A stretch of DNA of 64,000 bases from Defluviibacillus sp043739385 (GCA_043739385.1 JAYUED010000155.1:1-64000), one strand, 5' to 3'; counted from the stretch's first letter, positions 16,298 through 25,724 are shown. Notes: generated by a model not told the origin, from the sequence alone. Translations and numbers: made by a program.

Positions 16298-17287
16298 ATG
16301 TCCAAACGATTGACCCGGCGTGTGAGTTTGAAGGTCTGTGCACAGCTGGTGCTGCCTTTGCTGGTAGCGGGGGCCGTGCAGGCCCAAAGTTACCCGAACA
16401 AAGTGATTCACCTTGTGGTGCCATTTGCCCCCGGTGGCACTACTGACCTTATCGCCCGTGCCATTGCTGACCCCTTGGGTAAAGTGTTGGGACAGGTGGT
16501 TGTGGTCGAAAATAAAGCCGGCGGTGGCGGCGTAGTTGGTGCGAACGATACCGCTAAAGCGGTAGCAGATGGCTACCAGCTAGGCATTGCTACGGTATCG
16601 ACTGTCGCCGCTAACCCGGCGATCAACTCCAAAATACCGTACAACTCTCTCACGGACTTCACCCCCATTATTAACATTGCGGCCACGCCCAATGTGATCG
16701 CAGTGAATCCTGGCTTTCCAGCCAAAGATTACAAAGGCTTTATTGCTGAGTTGAAAAAGTCACCTGGAAAGTACTCGTACGCTTCGTCTGGTACGGGCGG
16801 TATTGGTCACTTGCAGATGGAGCTTTACAAAAACCTGAGCGGTACATTTATCACCCACATCCCTTACCGGGGCGCTGGCCCGGCGTTGAACGACACGGTG
16901 GCTGGTCAAGTACCGATATTGTTTGACAACTTGCCATCGAGTATGCAGTTCATCCGCGACAACCGGTTGATTCCGATTGTGATTTCAGCCCCACAGCGTC
17001 TACCCCAATTGCCCAATGTGCCGACCTTCAAAGAGGTGGGTCTGGAGCCGGTTAACCGCATGGCGTTTTATGGCATCTATGGCCCCAAAGGTTTGCCAAA
17101 AGAGGTGGTGGACAAAATAAATGCTGGCGTGCGCAAAGCTTTGGAAGACCCCGCAGTGCGCAAGCGAATTGAAGATACCGGTTCGTTGATTGTGGCCAAC
17201 ACTCCCGAGCAGTTCACTGCGCAAATTGCAGCCGAATACTCGGTGTATAAGCGCGTGGTGGAGCAGCAAAAACTGAGCCTTGACTGA
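16298..17287 (+). CDS. Bug-type periplasmic solute receptor
   Basis: A 329-residue receptor of the tripartite tricarboxylate transporter (Bug/TctC) family, which is greatly expanded in Burkholderiales. It has a signal peptide ending in A-V-Q-A-Q-S near residue 27, then Y-P-N-K-V-I-H-L-V-V-P-F-A-P-G-G-T-T-D, the ligand-loop mark of the family, and H-I-P-Y-R-G-A-G-P-A-L-N-D near residue 188. No TctA or TctB membrane gene is nearby, which is common for Bug receptors, so the substrate is open. The stop overlaps the likely start of xerD. Confidence 0.95.
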   Translation: MSKRLTRRVSLKVCAQLVLPLLVAGAVQAQSYPNKVIHLVVPFAPGGTTDLIARAIADPLGKVLGQVVVVENKAGGGGVVGANDTAKAVADGYQLGIATVSTVAANPAINSKIPYNSLTDFTPIINIAATPNVIAVNPGFPAKDYKGFIAELKKSPGKYSYASSGTGGIGHLQMELYKNLSGTFITHIPYRGAGPALNDTVAGQVPILFDNLPSSMQFIRDNRLIPIVISAPQRLPQLPNVPTFKEVGLEPVNRMAFYGIYGPKGLPKEVVDKINAGVRKALEDPAVRKRIEDTGSLIVANTPEQFTAQIAAEYSVYKRVVEQQKLSLD

Positions 17288-18188
17288 AGCGGTCATTAAG
17301 GCGGTGGTTGAGGACTTGATCGACCCCTTCATCGACGGCCTGTGGCTTGAAGAGGGGCTTTCTAAAAATACGCTGGAAGCCTACCGCCGGGATCTGACGC
17401 TGTATCAGCGCTGGTTGCAGCCGCAGGGAGTGTTCCTAATTGCCAGTTCGCTACAGCATCTCAAGGCTTATTTTGAAGCCCAAGTTGCCACCACCAAGGC
17501 CACCACATCCAATCGGCGACTGACAGTGTTCAAGCGCTACTTTCGCTGGGCGGTGCGTGAGCGCTTCATTGCCGTTGATCCCACGCTCGAACTCCAAGCA
17601 GCCAAACAAGCTCCGCGCGTTCCTAAAACCTTGACCGAATCGCAGGTGGAAGCCTTACTCACTGCCCCTGAAGTCGATACTCCCTTGGGGTTGCGCGACC
17701 GCACCATGCTGGAGCTGATGTACGCCAGCGGATTGCGTGTGAGTGAGCTGGTGGAGTTGCGGATTGCTAACCTCAGCCTTAATGACGGCATCCTCAAAAT
17801 ATTTGGCAAGGGCTCCAAAGAGCGCTTGGTGCCATTTGGCGAGGTGGCGCGTCTGTGGATTAACCGTTATTTGCAAGAAGCGCGGCCAGTGATTTTGGGC
17901 GGGCAGCAAACTGAAGATTTGTTTATTACTCAGCGCGGTGCAGGCATGACCCGGATGATGTTTTGGTTGATTGTCAAAAAGTACGCTTTGGCGTCCTGCA
18001 TTAACGCAACGCTTTCCCCGCACACCCTGCGACACGCATTTGCGACGCATTTGCTGAATCATGGTGCCGATTTGCGGGTGGTACAAATGCTTCTGGGACA
18101 CGCTGATATTTCAACCACAACCATCTACACCTATGTTGCTCGTGAGCGGCTCAAAGCATTGCATCAAGAACATCACCCCAGAGGTTAG
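17280..18188 (+). CDS. xerD: Tyrosine recombinase XerD
   Basis: XerD works with XerC at the dif site to resolve chromosome dimers. The 302-residue protein has the N-terminal SAM-like core-binding domain (about 12-105) and the catalytic domain with Arg153 (A-S-G-L-R-V-S-E), a Lys in G-K-G-S-K-E-R, His248 and Arg251 (H-T-L-R-H), His274 (L-G-H) and Tyr283 (I-Y-T-Y). The frame has no early ATG. TTG at 17280 overlaps the stop of the Bug gene; GTG at 17304 and TTG at 17316 are alternatives. It is a housekeeping recombinase and not evidence of a mobile element. Confidence 0.94.
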   Translation: MTEAVIKAVVEDLIDPFIDGLWLEEGLSKNTLEAYRRDLTLYQRWLQPQGVFLIASSLQHLKAYFEAQVATTKATTSNRRLTVFKRYFRWAVRERFIAVDPTLELQAAKQAPRVPKTLTESQVEALLTAPEVDTPLGLRDRTMLELMYASGLRVSELVELRIANLSLNDGILKIFGKGSKERLVPFGEVARLWINRYLQEARPVILGGQQTEDLFITQRGAGMTRMMFWLIVKKYALASCINATLSPHTLRHAFATHLLNHGADLRVVQMLLGHADISTTTIYTYVARERLKALHQEHHPRG

Positions 18189-18242
18189 TGTTTGCTTTAC
18201 TTAAGGTGTTGTAACGGTTGTTTCTAGGCACGTTTCGAGCGC

Positions 18243-19526
18243 TTATCCATGCCCATTTAGCAGCGTTTCCGTCCATACCAGCGCCTCTAGGTGCGCCATA
18301 TTGACCTGATGGCTGGACAGAGCCAAGGCGTCCGCAGCGGCGTCCACGTCCTTATTTGAGCCAGTTTCACAAACTTCGGCCAAATACAAAAACGGTGCGA
18401 ACGGGCCTGATCTGCGCAACAATGCGTCGAGCACGGTATCAGGCAATGATAGTAATTCCAGCGCCTGGGCCATAGGCATGCCTAGCATGGTGTCCAAAAG
18501 CGAGAAAACGCCCACCACAAAGGCGTTGTCGGCATCTTCTTTAGACAGCAAATCACCCACTAGGTTTTCCATTAGGCGGCCGCGCAGTACGGCCAAGTTG
18601 CCTACAGCTGGCGGCGTGCCACCGGCTTTGGCGGCAGACAGCAGCATGGTGGCCCAGCGGAACAGTTTATTCAAACCCAAAATCATCACGGCATGGCGGA
18701 ACGAGGTGATTTCGGAGTTCAGGCTAAATCCAGACGAGTTGATGAAACGAAGTAAGTTGAATGACAGTGTCGGGTCGCGTTTGAGCAAAGCTTCAATCTC
18801 GATGGAATCAGCCTGTTTACGGACTAAATTTATCAGCTCCAGAATGGTTGCTTGTGCGGGGGAAACCAGTCTGGCGGTAACGATAGCGGGCTGGGAAAAC
18901 CAATAACCTTGGAAAAGCCGAATCCCTAATTTTTTAAGGTGGGCGTGCTGTGCAGCGGTTTCTACCTTGTCAGCTATCAGCCGTGCTTGGGTGTTTTTTT
19001 GCGCATACCGAACAAAAGGTTCAATTGTTTCAGGCTTAAGTTGTGTAGTGTCCAGCTTTACAAACGAGGCCAGTGGTAGCCATGAGGTGTAGGGTTTGGT
19101 TAAAGCGCTGTGGTCAAACGCGAAGCTGAAACCGCGTTGGCGCAAGACAATCAGGTGAGCCAAGCAGTCATTAATGTCTAGTACAGAGTTCCCAACAATA
19201 GGCGGTACTTCCAGAACCAGTTGTCCGGGGTGCACCAACTCTAGATGTTGACCTGACAGGCTGGCATGGGTGCAGTTCACAAACAGGATTTTTTTGCCAA
19301 ACAAGACATCAGCACGGGCATTCGAGAGCACGCGGAACAATACGCTGCCATCGCTTTGAGCATCGTGGGCAGTGGCCGATCGGTTAAAAAGCTCATAGCC
19401 AAATACCTTGCCGGCATCGTCCAAAATGGACTGGCGTGCCAAGAGTGTGGTGAGTTCTTCTACCTCGTGGTTTTGAATCGCTGTCTGCGCGGCATCTTGC
19501 GTGGAAGCGAAGGATTGGTTTTGCAT
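18243..19526 (-). CDS. EAL-HDOD domain signalling protein (probably without phosphodiesterase activity)
   Basis: A 427-residue cytoplasmic protein with a degenerate EAL domain (about 25-225) followed by an HDOD domain (about 225-420). Family remnants are visible in order: G-Y-E-L-F-N-R-S where active enzymes have E-A-L, L-F-V-N, L-V-L-E, F-A-F-D-H where active ones have D-D-F, and Q-G-Y-W-F. The changes at E-A-L and D-D-F remove metal ligands, so it likely binds a partner and does not cut cyclic di-GMP. This YuxH-like layout is known in signalling. No linked partner gene is seen. Confidence 0.9.
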   Translation of the reverse strand: MQNQSFASTQDAAQTAIQNHEVEELTTLLARQSILDDAGKVFGYELFNRSATAHDAQSDGSVLFRVLSNARADVLFGKKILFVNCTHASLSGQHLELVHPGQLVLEVPPIVGNSVLDINDCLAHLIVLRQRGFSFAFDHSALTKPYTSWLPLASFVKLDTTQLKPETIEPFVRYAQKNTQARLIADKVETAAQHAHLKKLGIRLFQGYWFSQPAIVTARLVSPAQATILELINLVRKQADSIEIEALLKRDPTLSFNLLRFINSSGFSLNSEITSFRHAVMILGLNKLFRWATMLLSAAKAGGTPPAVGNLAVLRGRLMENLVGDLLSKEDADNAFVVGVFSLLDTMLGMPMAQALELLSLPDTVLDALLRRSGPFAPFLYLAEVCETGSNKDVDAAADALALSSHQVNMAHLEALVWTETLLNGHG

Positions 19527-19667
19527 AAGGGACTGTCAAAAATCTGAAAAATCATTCTGCGAGGCGAGAAATTTCTCTTGTCTTCGCTTGTATTCAGCCG
19601 CCACACTGTTGCCAAGTTTGCCAATTATGGGGGCTAATGAGGTGCGTACGGCGTGTGTTACGGAGTG

Positions 19668-20543
19668 TTACAACCAAAGGGCTGCTGCATTGAGCAGTGT
19701 GGTGCTGTCGCCACTTGCTAGTAATTGCACCGTATTAGCATTCGTTTTCCCTGCCTTGCCATGCTTATCGCTGCTGGGGGCCAGTTGCTGGGTCAATGCC
19801 AGCATGCGCCGTGTTTGGCGCGCGACGGCAGGGCCGTTGTCCACCACCTGAACGATATTGCCCACCAAGGCACGCAGTGGCGTGATAGCCAAGGCGTAGT
19901 GGGTGCAGCCGAGCACCAACGTATCGATTTCGCCAAATTTCGTACCGAATAGCCCCATAGCGCTTATTTGACGTTTTAAGTTTGTTCTTATTTCGACAGT
20001 GGAATCACCGTGAACATGACTTTCAGACTTTGCTTCTATGCTCCATAGCTGCACGCTGGCCTCTATTGCCGCAGCCAGCCCGTCGCAGGGTTGTACGGTA
20101 AAGCGGGCATGGGTTTGCGCTTGCAGCTGGTCTCGCAGTGCTTGAAACTTGGCGCTGTTGACCGTGCCGCGCGTTGCCATCACACCAATATGCCCTGTTT
20201 TGCTCATCGAGACAGCGGGTTTAAGCGCTGGCTCGACACCAATGAAGGGTAGATCGGGGTGTGTGGCGCGCAGGTTGTGAATGGCCGCAGCAGTTGCCGT
20301 GTTGCAAGCGATCACCAGTGCCTTGATACCGTGCTGGTCACGCAGTTGCTGGGTAATGGCACAGGCGCGGGCGGTCACGAAAGCGTCGCTCCGCTCACCA
20401 TATGGTGCGTGGGCGCTGTCGGACAAATAGACGAAACGTTCGTCTGGCAACTCAGCCTGAAGCGCCCGCAGGATGCTCAGGCCACCAATACCGCTGTCAA
20501 ATACCCCGATAGGGGCTAAGCGGTTTTGTCCCAAGTCGCTCAT
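19668..20543 (-). CDS. murI: Glutamate racemase MurI
   Basis: MurI makes D-glutamate for peptidoglycan. The 291-residue protein has G-V-F-D-S-G-I-G-G at residue 13 and the two catalytic cysteines at about 80 (A-C-N-T-A-T) and 213 (L-G-C-T-H-Y). Between about 165 and 205 it has a stretch rich in Ser, Glu, Lys and His that looks longer than in most MurI proteins; this may be a surface loop. It follows fumA on the same strand by 34 bp and the two may be co-transcribed. Confidence 0.94.
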   Translation of the reverse strand: MSDLGQNRLAPIGVFDSGIGGLSILRALQAELPDERFVYLSDSAHAPYGERSDAFVTARACAITQQLRDQHGIKALVIACNTATAAAIHNLRATHPDLPFIGVEPALKPAVSMSKTGHIGVMATRGTVNSAKFQALRDQLQAQTHARFTVQPCDGLAAAIEASVQLWSIEAKSESHVHGDSTVEIRTNLKRQISAMGLFGTKFGEIDTLVLGCTHYALAITPLRALVGNIVQVVDNGPAVARQTRRMLALTQQLAPSSDKHGKAGKTNANTVQLLASGDSTTLLNAAALWL

Positions 20544-20577
20544 CGACCTGCTGCGCTTAAGCCTGCCTCAACCTGTT

Positions 20578-22128
20578 TTAACCTGCTTTGACGCCAATGC
20601 CTTTGAACTCACCCGTTGCAATCTTTTTCTGCCACTCAGCGGGGCCAGTGATATGGGCGCTGGTGCCGCCTGCGTCTACAGCTACCGTCACAGGCATGTC
20701 CACCACGTCGAATTCGTAGATGGCTTCCATGCCCAGATCGGCAAAGCCGACGACTTTGGCTGTTTTGATGGCTTTGCTGACCAAGTAGGCTGCGCCGCCA
20801 ACGGCCATTAAGTAGGCACTCTTGTGCTTTTTGATGGCTTCAATGGCGACCGGGCCGCGTTCAGCCTTACCGATCATGGTTATGAGACCGGTTTGCGAGA
20901 GCATCATCTCGGTGAAGCTGTCCATGCGGGTTGCAGTGGTGGGGCCAGCGGGGCCAACAGCTTCGTCACGCACAGGATCAACCGGACCGACGTAGTAAAT
21001 AGCGCGATTAGTGAAGTCAACGGGCAGCTTTTCGCCTTTGGCCAGCATGTCTTTGATGCGCTTGTGGGCGGCATCGCGACCGGTCAGCATTTTGCCGTTC
21101 AGTAGCAGGGTGTCGCCGGGCTTCCAGCTGGCCACTTCGGCTTTGGTGAGGGTGTCAAGGTTGACTTTTTTACTCTTCACATAGTCTGGTGCCCAGTTCA
21201 CGTTGGGCCACAAATCCAGGCTGGGGGGCGTCAAATAAACCGGGCCACTGCCATCCATCACAAAGTGGGCGTGGCGGGTGGCCGCGCAGTTGGGGATCAT
21301 GCCAACGGGTTTACCGGCAGCATGGGTGGGGTACATCTTGATTTTGATGTCCAGCACAGTGGTCAGTCCACCCAGACCTTGCGCGCCTATGCCCAAGGCA
21401 TTGACTTTTTCGAACAGCTCCAGGCGCAGGTCTTCGGTCTTGGTTAATAGGGCTCCAGACGACGATTTGGCTTGCAGCTCGTACATATCGATGTCGTCCA
21501 TAAGGCTTTCCTTGGCCATAAGCACTGCTTTTTCAGCTGTGCCGCCTATGCCTATTCCCAGCATACCGGGAGGGCACCAGCCTGCGCCCATGGTGGGCAC
21601 GGTTTTTAGCACCCAATCAACCAGGCTGTCGCCGGGGTTAAGCATGACCAGCTTGCTTTTGTTCTCGGAGCCACCGCCCTTGGCTGCCACAGTGACTTCA
21701 ATGGTGTTGCCCGGCACGATCTCGGTGAAGATGACGGCTGGGGTGTTGTCTTTGGTGTTCTTGCGGGCAAACTCTGGATCGGCCACGATACTGGCGCGCA
21801 GCGTGTTGTCGGGGTGGTTGTAGCCTTGGCGCACGCCTTCGTTGATGGCATCGTCCAGCGAACCGGTGAATCCGTCCCAACGCACGTCCATGCCGACTTT
21901 TAGGAAGACGTTAACGATACCGGTGTCCTGGCAAATTGGGCGATGACCGATGGCGCTCATCTTGCTGTTGGTCAGGATTTGCGCAATCGCGTCCTTGGCT
22001 GCTGCGCTCTGCTCGCGTTCGTAGGCGCGGGCAAGGTGGGCTATGTAGTCTGCTGGGTGGTAGTAGCTGATGTACTGGAGAGCAGCGGCTACGGATTCGA
22101 TCAGATCGGCTTGGCGAATGGAAGTCAT
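20578..22128 (-). CDS. fumA: Class I fumarate hydratase
   Basis: A 516-residue iron-sulfur fumarase that interconverts fumarate and L-malate in the citric acid cycle. The N-terminal part (about 10-290) has the cluster cysteines, seen in R-P-I-C-Q-D-T-G near residue 60, G-A-G-W-C-P-P-G-M-L and N-C-A-A-T-R-H; the C-terminal part (about 300-510) has the beta domain with G-P-T-T-A-T-R-M-D-S. Both parts are in one chain, as in proteobacterial FumA/FumB. The ATG at 22128 is well placed. No other citric acid cycle gene is in the window. Confidence 0.94.
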   Translation of the reverse strand: MTSIRQADLIESVAAALQYISYYHPADYIAHLARAYEREQSAAAKDAIAQILTNSKMSAIGHRPICQDTGIVNVFLKVGMDVRWDGFTGSLDDAINEGVRQGYNHPDNTLRASIVADPEFARKNTKDNTPAVIFTEIVPGNTIEVTVAAKGGGSENKSKLVMLNPGDSLVDWVLKTVPTMGAGWCPPGMLGIGIGGTAEKAVLMAKESLMDDIDMYELQAKSSSGALLTKTEDLRLELFEKVNALGIGAQGLGGLTTVLDIKIKMYPTHAAGKPVGMIPNCAATRHAHFVMDGSGPVYLTPPSLDLWPNVNWAPDYVKSKKVNLDTLTKAEVASWKPGDTLLLNGKMLTGRDAAHKRIKDMLAKGEKLPVDFTNRAIYYVGPVDPVRDEAVGPAGPTTATRMDSFTEMMLSQTGLITMIGKAERGPVAIEAIKKHKSAYLMAVGGAAYLVSKAIKTAKVVGFADLGMEAIYEFDVVDMPVTVAVDAGGTSAHITGPAEWQKKIATGEFKGIGVKAG

Positions 22129-22328
22129 GATGGGGCCTGGCTAAAAGGAAGTGAAGTGCGTATGCAGTGCGGCCGTTTAGGAACCAGCTGCTAGCGTTGC
22201 AAACTACGCAATTATCTATGGTGGCGCAAGGCGGCTTTGCTCAAGGTTTCTAGGCACAGATGCTGAGAAGCAGTTAGAGTTAGTGTTTACCTTTATTCCA
22301 CTTTACGAATTGTTCAAGGTTTCTTTTC

Positions 22329-23015
22329 ATGATCAAGCTTTACTTTCACCCTTCACCTAACCCGCTGAAAATTGCACTTTACTTGGAAGAAGCAGGCGAG
22401 CCTTACGAGCTGGTACCTGTGGATACCCGAAAAGGGGAGCAACATACGGCAGAGTTCAAGGCTATCAACCCAAATGCAAAAACACCCGCCATGCAAGATG
22501 GTGACATCACGGTGTTTGACAGCAATGCAATGCTGCTCTATTTGGCTGAGAAGACGGGTAAATTTTTACCAGCTAATACACCCGCTGACCGGGCGGCGAT
22601 GTACTCATGGCTGATGCTGGTAGCTACTGGAATTGGCCCTTACTGTGGCCAAGCGGTGCATTTCAAGCACTTTGCACCTGAACCCAAGGCCTACGCAGTA
22701 AATCGCTATGACTTCGAAGCCTGGCGGCATTGGGCTATCGTTAATGACCGCTTGGCGACGCAGCGTTATATGGTGGGAGACACGTATACGTTAGTCGATA
22801 TGGCCGTATGGGGATGGGCCCGTGCCGTGCCTTTTGTCTTAGGCGCAGATGCATGGGAAAAATTGCCCCACGTCAAACGGCATCTGGATGAAATCAACGC
22901 TCGGCCCGCGGCTCAGAGGGCTGAAGCGTTGAAAACAAAATTCACGTTTAAAACTGAGGTGGACGAAGAGTCTCGAAAAATGCTGTTTCCTCAGAATGCC
23001 CGCCTGACCTCATGA
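22329..23015 (+). CDS. Glutathione S-transferase family protein
   Basis: A 228-residue protein with a thioredoxin-like N-terminal domain (about 1-80) and an all-helical C-terminal domain (about 90-205). The start M-I-K-L-Y-F-H-P-S-P-N-P-L-K puts Ser9 at the usual catalytic Ser/Cys place, and T-P-A-M and F-D-S-N-A-M-L-L-Y-L-A mark the glutathione site. Substrate is unknown. It lies 79 bp before a haloacid dehalogenase gene on the same strand, which may hint at a role with halogenated or electrophilic compounds; that link is inference. Confidence 0.9.
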   Translation: MIKLYFHPSPNPLKIALYLEEAGEPYELVPVDTRKGEQHTAEFKAINPNAKTPAMQDGDITVFDSNAMLLYLAEKTGKFLPANTPADRAAMYSWLMLVATGIGPYCGQAVHFKHFAPEPKAYAVNRYDFEAWRHWAIVNDRLATQRYMVGDTYTLVDMAVWGWARAVPFVLGADAWEKLPHVKRHLDEINARPAAQRAEALKTKFTFKTEVDEESRKMLFPQNARLTS

Positions 23016-23093
23016 TGGACTTTTGACTTGCGCCGTGAGGCGCAATCTCTGAGCTGTCAAGCTGAGCCCGATGTCGGCATAACAAGGATTTTC

Positions 23094-23789
23094 ATGACTA
23101 TAAAAGCAGTGGTTTTCGACGCCTATGGCACTTTATTCGACGTCTATGCCATTGGTGCTTTGGCAGAGCGTCTTTATCCCGGAAATGGCCCTGCCATTTC
23201 GACACTCTGGCGTGACAAACAAATCGAATACACCCGGTTGATCACGATGTCGGATCCTCATCAGCCGACGGGCAGCAAGCACTACCGGTCATTCTGGGAG
23301 ATCACGCGTCTGTCGCTTATCTATACCTTGCAAAGACTTCAGCTTGAACCGACCCCTGGGCACATCGAGGCGTTAATGGGCCAGTACGATCAGCTTCCCC
23401 CATTTACAGAGAATTTGGATGTTCTGGAAAAGCTTAAAAAGCATGGCATTCAGACCGCCATTCTTTCCAATGGAAATCCTGAAATGCTGACGTCTGTTGT
23501 TTCAGGAGCAGGCATGACCCACCTGATTGACCATGTGATATCCGTAGATACAGTTCGTTTGTTCAAGACTTCGCCTGAGAGCTATGGATTGGTGCAAAAG
23601 GTTATCCCTGTTCAAGCGCAAGAAATCCTTTTTGTGTCCAGCAATGCATGGGATGTTCTGGGTGCGACTTGGTTTGGTTTCACAACGCTGTGGGTCAACC
23701 GACAAAATTTGCCCTACGAAACTCTAGGGTCAGAGCCGCACTATGCAGGCAGCAACCTCACACAAGTGCTAGAGGTTGTTTGTACTTAA
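23094..23789 (+). CDS. (S)-2-haloacid dehalogenase, type II (HAD family)
   Basis: A 231-residue HAD-fold hydrolase that turns (S)-2-haloacids into (R)-2-hydroxyacids. The known catalytic set can all be placed: Asp9 nucleophile in V-F-D-A-Y-G-T-L-F-D, an Arg in L-W-R-D-K-Q, Ser in L-S-N-G-N-P, Lys and Tyr in F-K-T-S-P-E-S-Y, and S-S-N-A-W-D. This full set separates type II dehalogenases from generic HAD phosphatases. The frame opens at 23028, but the ATG at 23094 has AAGGA before it and gives the family's usual N-terminus. Confidence 0.92.
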   Translation: MTIKAVVFDAYGTLFDVYAIGALAERLYPGNGPAISTLWRDKQIEYTRLITMSDPHQPTGSKHYRSFWEITRLSLIYTLQRLQLEPTPGHIEALMGQYDQLPPFTENLDVLEKLKKHGIQTAILSNGNPEMLTSVVSGAGMTHLIDHVISVDTVRLFKTSPESYGLVQKVIPVQAQEILFVSSNAWDVLGATWFGFTTLWVNRQNLPYETLGSEPHYAGSNLTQVLEVVCT

Positions 23790-23837
23790 AAGGCACAAAA
23801 GGCACCAGTGACCTATTCAGCATAGCCTTACAGGCCG

Positions 23838-23856
23838 CTTTACCTTTAACGTAAAG
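23838..23856. promoter_or_regulatory. Inverted repeat upstream of nhaA
   Basis: CTTTAC at 23838-23843 and GTAAAG at 23851-23856 flank seven bases, with further flanking C/G pairing. It lies 42 bp before the nhaA ATG and 49 bp after the dehalogenase stop. It may be an operator or a weak hairpin. Confidence 0.3.
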
Positions 23857-23897
23857 TGGTAGCTGGTTCAATCATTTTTACGGAGTGCCCCTGAGCT

Positions 23898-25085
23898 ATG
23901 TCCTCATTTTTTCGTCGTGCGGTAAATCCGCTTCAACAGTTCATTAGCTCGCAATCTGCTGGTGGCATCGTACTGGCTGTGGCTGCGCTGGCGGCGCTTT
24001 TCCTTAGCAATTCTCCTTGGCACGGCGATTACGAGGCTTTTGTCAACTTACCCGGCGAGCTGCGCGTAGGCGAATTCTTAGTACTGTCCAAGCCGCTGCT
24101 GGTATGGGTGAACGATTTATGGATGGCTGTATTTTTCTTCCTGGTGGGGCTGGAGATTAAACGTGAGCTGCTCGAGGGGGAGTTGTCCAGTCGCTCACAA
24201 ATCTTGCTGCCTTCTGCCGCGGCCTTGGGCGGTATGGCGATACCAGCCTTAATTTACGCCGCCATTAACGCCGGCGACCCCATAGCGTTGCGCGGTTGGG
24301 CGATTCCTGCGGCAACCGACATTGCCTTTGCCTTGGGCGTGCTGGTGTTACTTGGCAGCCGCGTACCGAGTTCGCTTAAGGTATTTTTGACCGCGGTAGC
24401 CATCATTGACGACTTGGGTGCGATTGTGGTGATCGCTTTCTTCTACACCGCCGATGTGAACGTGAACATGCTGGCTTTAGCGGCATGTGGTGTGGCGGTG
24501 TTGGTGGCGCTGAACCGCAGTCGCGTCACCTCGATGATGCCGTATGTACTGGTGGGCTTGCTGGTGTGGCTGTTCGTGCTGAAGTCGGGTGTCCATGCCA
24601 CGGTCGCTGGCGTGGTGACGGCGTTGGCGATTCCCTTGAAAGATCGTGACGGAGGCTCACCGCTGCGCGATACCGAGCACGCATTGCACCCTTGGGTGGC
24701 GTTTGCGGTGTTGCCAGTATTTGCATTTGTCAACGCTGGCGTTTCGCTGCAAGGGGTGAGTTGGACCACGCCGCTGCAAGCGGTCCCGCTGGGTATTGCT
24801 ACAGGGTTGGTGTTGGGGAAAGTCTGCGGCGTGTTGGGTGCGTCGTGGCTGCTGATTCGCTTCACATCTACCCGACTGCCTGCTGGAGCTGTATGGGGGC
24901 AAATGCTGGGGGTGTGCGTGCTGTGCGGGATCGGTTTCACGATGAGCCTGTTCATTGGCTCGCTGGCGTTTGAAGGGCACGGGGCTACGTTTGAAACACA
25001 ACTGAAAATTGGTGTGCTGTGCGGCTCAGTGATTTCTGGTGTGCTTGGGACAGTGCTTTTGTTGCGCTACCCCAAGGCTTCATAA
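23898..25085 (+). CDS. nhaA: Na+/H+ antiporter NhaA
   Basis: A 395-residue inner-membrane antiporter with about 12 segments that swaps sodium or lithium ions for protons. The ion-binding aspartate pair is seen in A-I-I-D-D-L-G-A-I near residue 175, and the early P-A-A-T-D-I-A-F-A-L-G block before it fits the unwound helix of NhaA. Length is normal. It ends 28 bp from the convergent UPF0114 gene. Confidence 0.95.
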   Translation: MSSFFRRAVNPLQQFISSQSAGGIVLAVAALAALFLSNSPWHGDYEAFVNLPGELRVGEFLVLSKPLLVWVNDLWMAVFFFLVGLEIKRELLEGELSSRSQILLPSAAALGGMAIPALIYAAINAGDPIALRGWAIPAATDIAFALGVLVLLGSRVPSSLKVFLTAVAIIDDLGAIVVIAFFYTADVNVNMLALAACGVAVLVALNRSRVTSMMPYVLVGLLVWLFVLKSGVHATVAGVVTALAIPLKDRDGGSPLRDTEHALHPWVAFAVLPVFAFVNAGVSLQGVSWTTPLQAVPLGIATGLVLGKVCGVLGASWLLIRFTSTRLPAGAVWGQMLGVCVLCGIGFTMSLFIGSLAFEGHGATFETQLKIGVLCGSVISGVLGTVLLLRYPKAS

Positions 25086-25112
25086 ACCACAGGTTGAAAA
25101 TAACTAAACGGG

Positions 25113-25724
25113 TCAGTGGTTAACGTCTCGCGCCATCAGCTTGTCGGTATACGCAATCGCGATTGCCGACAGTAAAAAAGTAATGTGAATTGCTGTCTGC
25201 GCAATCAACACACGATCGGTGTAGTTGTCGGCGTTGATGAAGGTTTTAAGCAGGTGGATGGAGCTGATACCAATGATGGCCGTAGCCAGTTTCACTTTCA
25301 GCACGGATGCATTCACATGGCTTAGCCACTCGGGCTGGTCGCGATGGCCTTCTAGATTCATGCGGCTAACGAACGTTTCGTAGCCACCCACGATCACCAT
25401 GATGAGCAGGTTGGAGATCATCACCACATCAATCAGCGCCAGCACCACGAGCATGATGACGGTTTCGTTCAGCGTCGTCACAGGGGTGGTTGTGCGGTAG
25501 CCGATGCTCGTGATGAGCGCTTGCAGTGCTGGCTGGTCGCCAAAGGCAGATTGCACCAAGTGCGTGAGCTCCACCAAAAAATGACAGACATAAACAGCCT
25601 GTGCCACGATTAACCCCAAATACAGTGGTAGCTGCAACCAGCGACTGGCAAAAATTAGTTTGGGTAAGGGACGTAACCCCGGACTGGGTGTGTTGGCGTT
25701 GGTAGGGGTCTTGGGTGTACTCAT
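25113..25724 (-). CDS. UPF0114 (YqhA/TIGR00645) family membrane protein
   Basis: A 203-residue protein with four membrane segments. After a Pro/Thr-rich N-terminus of about 20 residues come F-A-S-R-W-L-Q-L-P-L-Y-L-G-L and, later, D-V-V-M-I-S-N-L-L-I-M-V-I-V-G-G-Y-E-T-F-V-S, both hallmarks of the UPF0114 family. The biochemical role of the family is not settled; I give none. It faces acsA across a 171-bp divergent spacer. Confidence 0.9.
   Translation of the reverse strand: MSTPKTPTNANTPSPGLRPLPKLIFASRWLQLPLYLGLIVAQAVYVCHFLVELTHLVQSAFGDQPALQALITSIGYRTTTPVTTLNETVIMLVVLALIDVVMISNLLIMVIVGGYETFVSRMNLEGHRDQPEWLSHVNASVLKVKLATAIIGISSIHLLKTFINADNYTDRVLIAQTAIHITFLLSAIAIAYTDKLMARDVNH

Noticed and set aside
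17280..18188. XerD as a sign of an integrative element
   Set aside because: It has the motifs and length of the housekeeping dimer-resolution enzyme, and no att sites, phage genes or repeats surround it.
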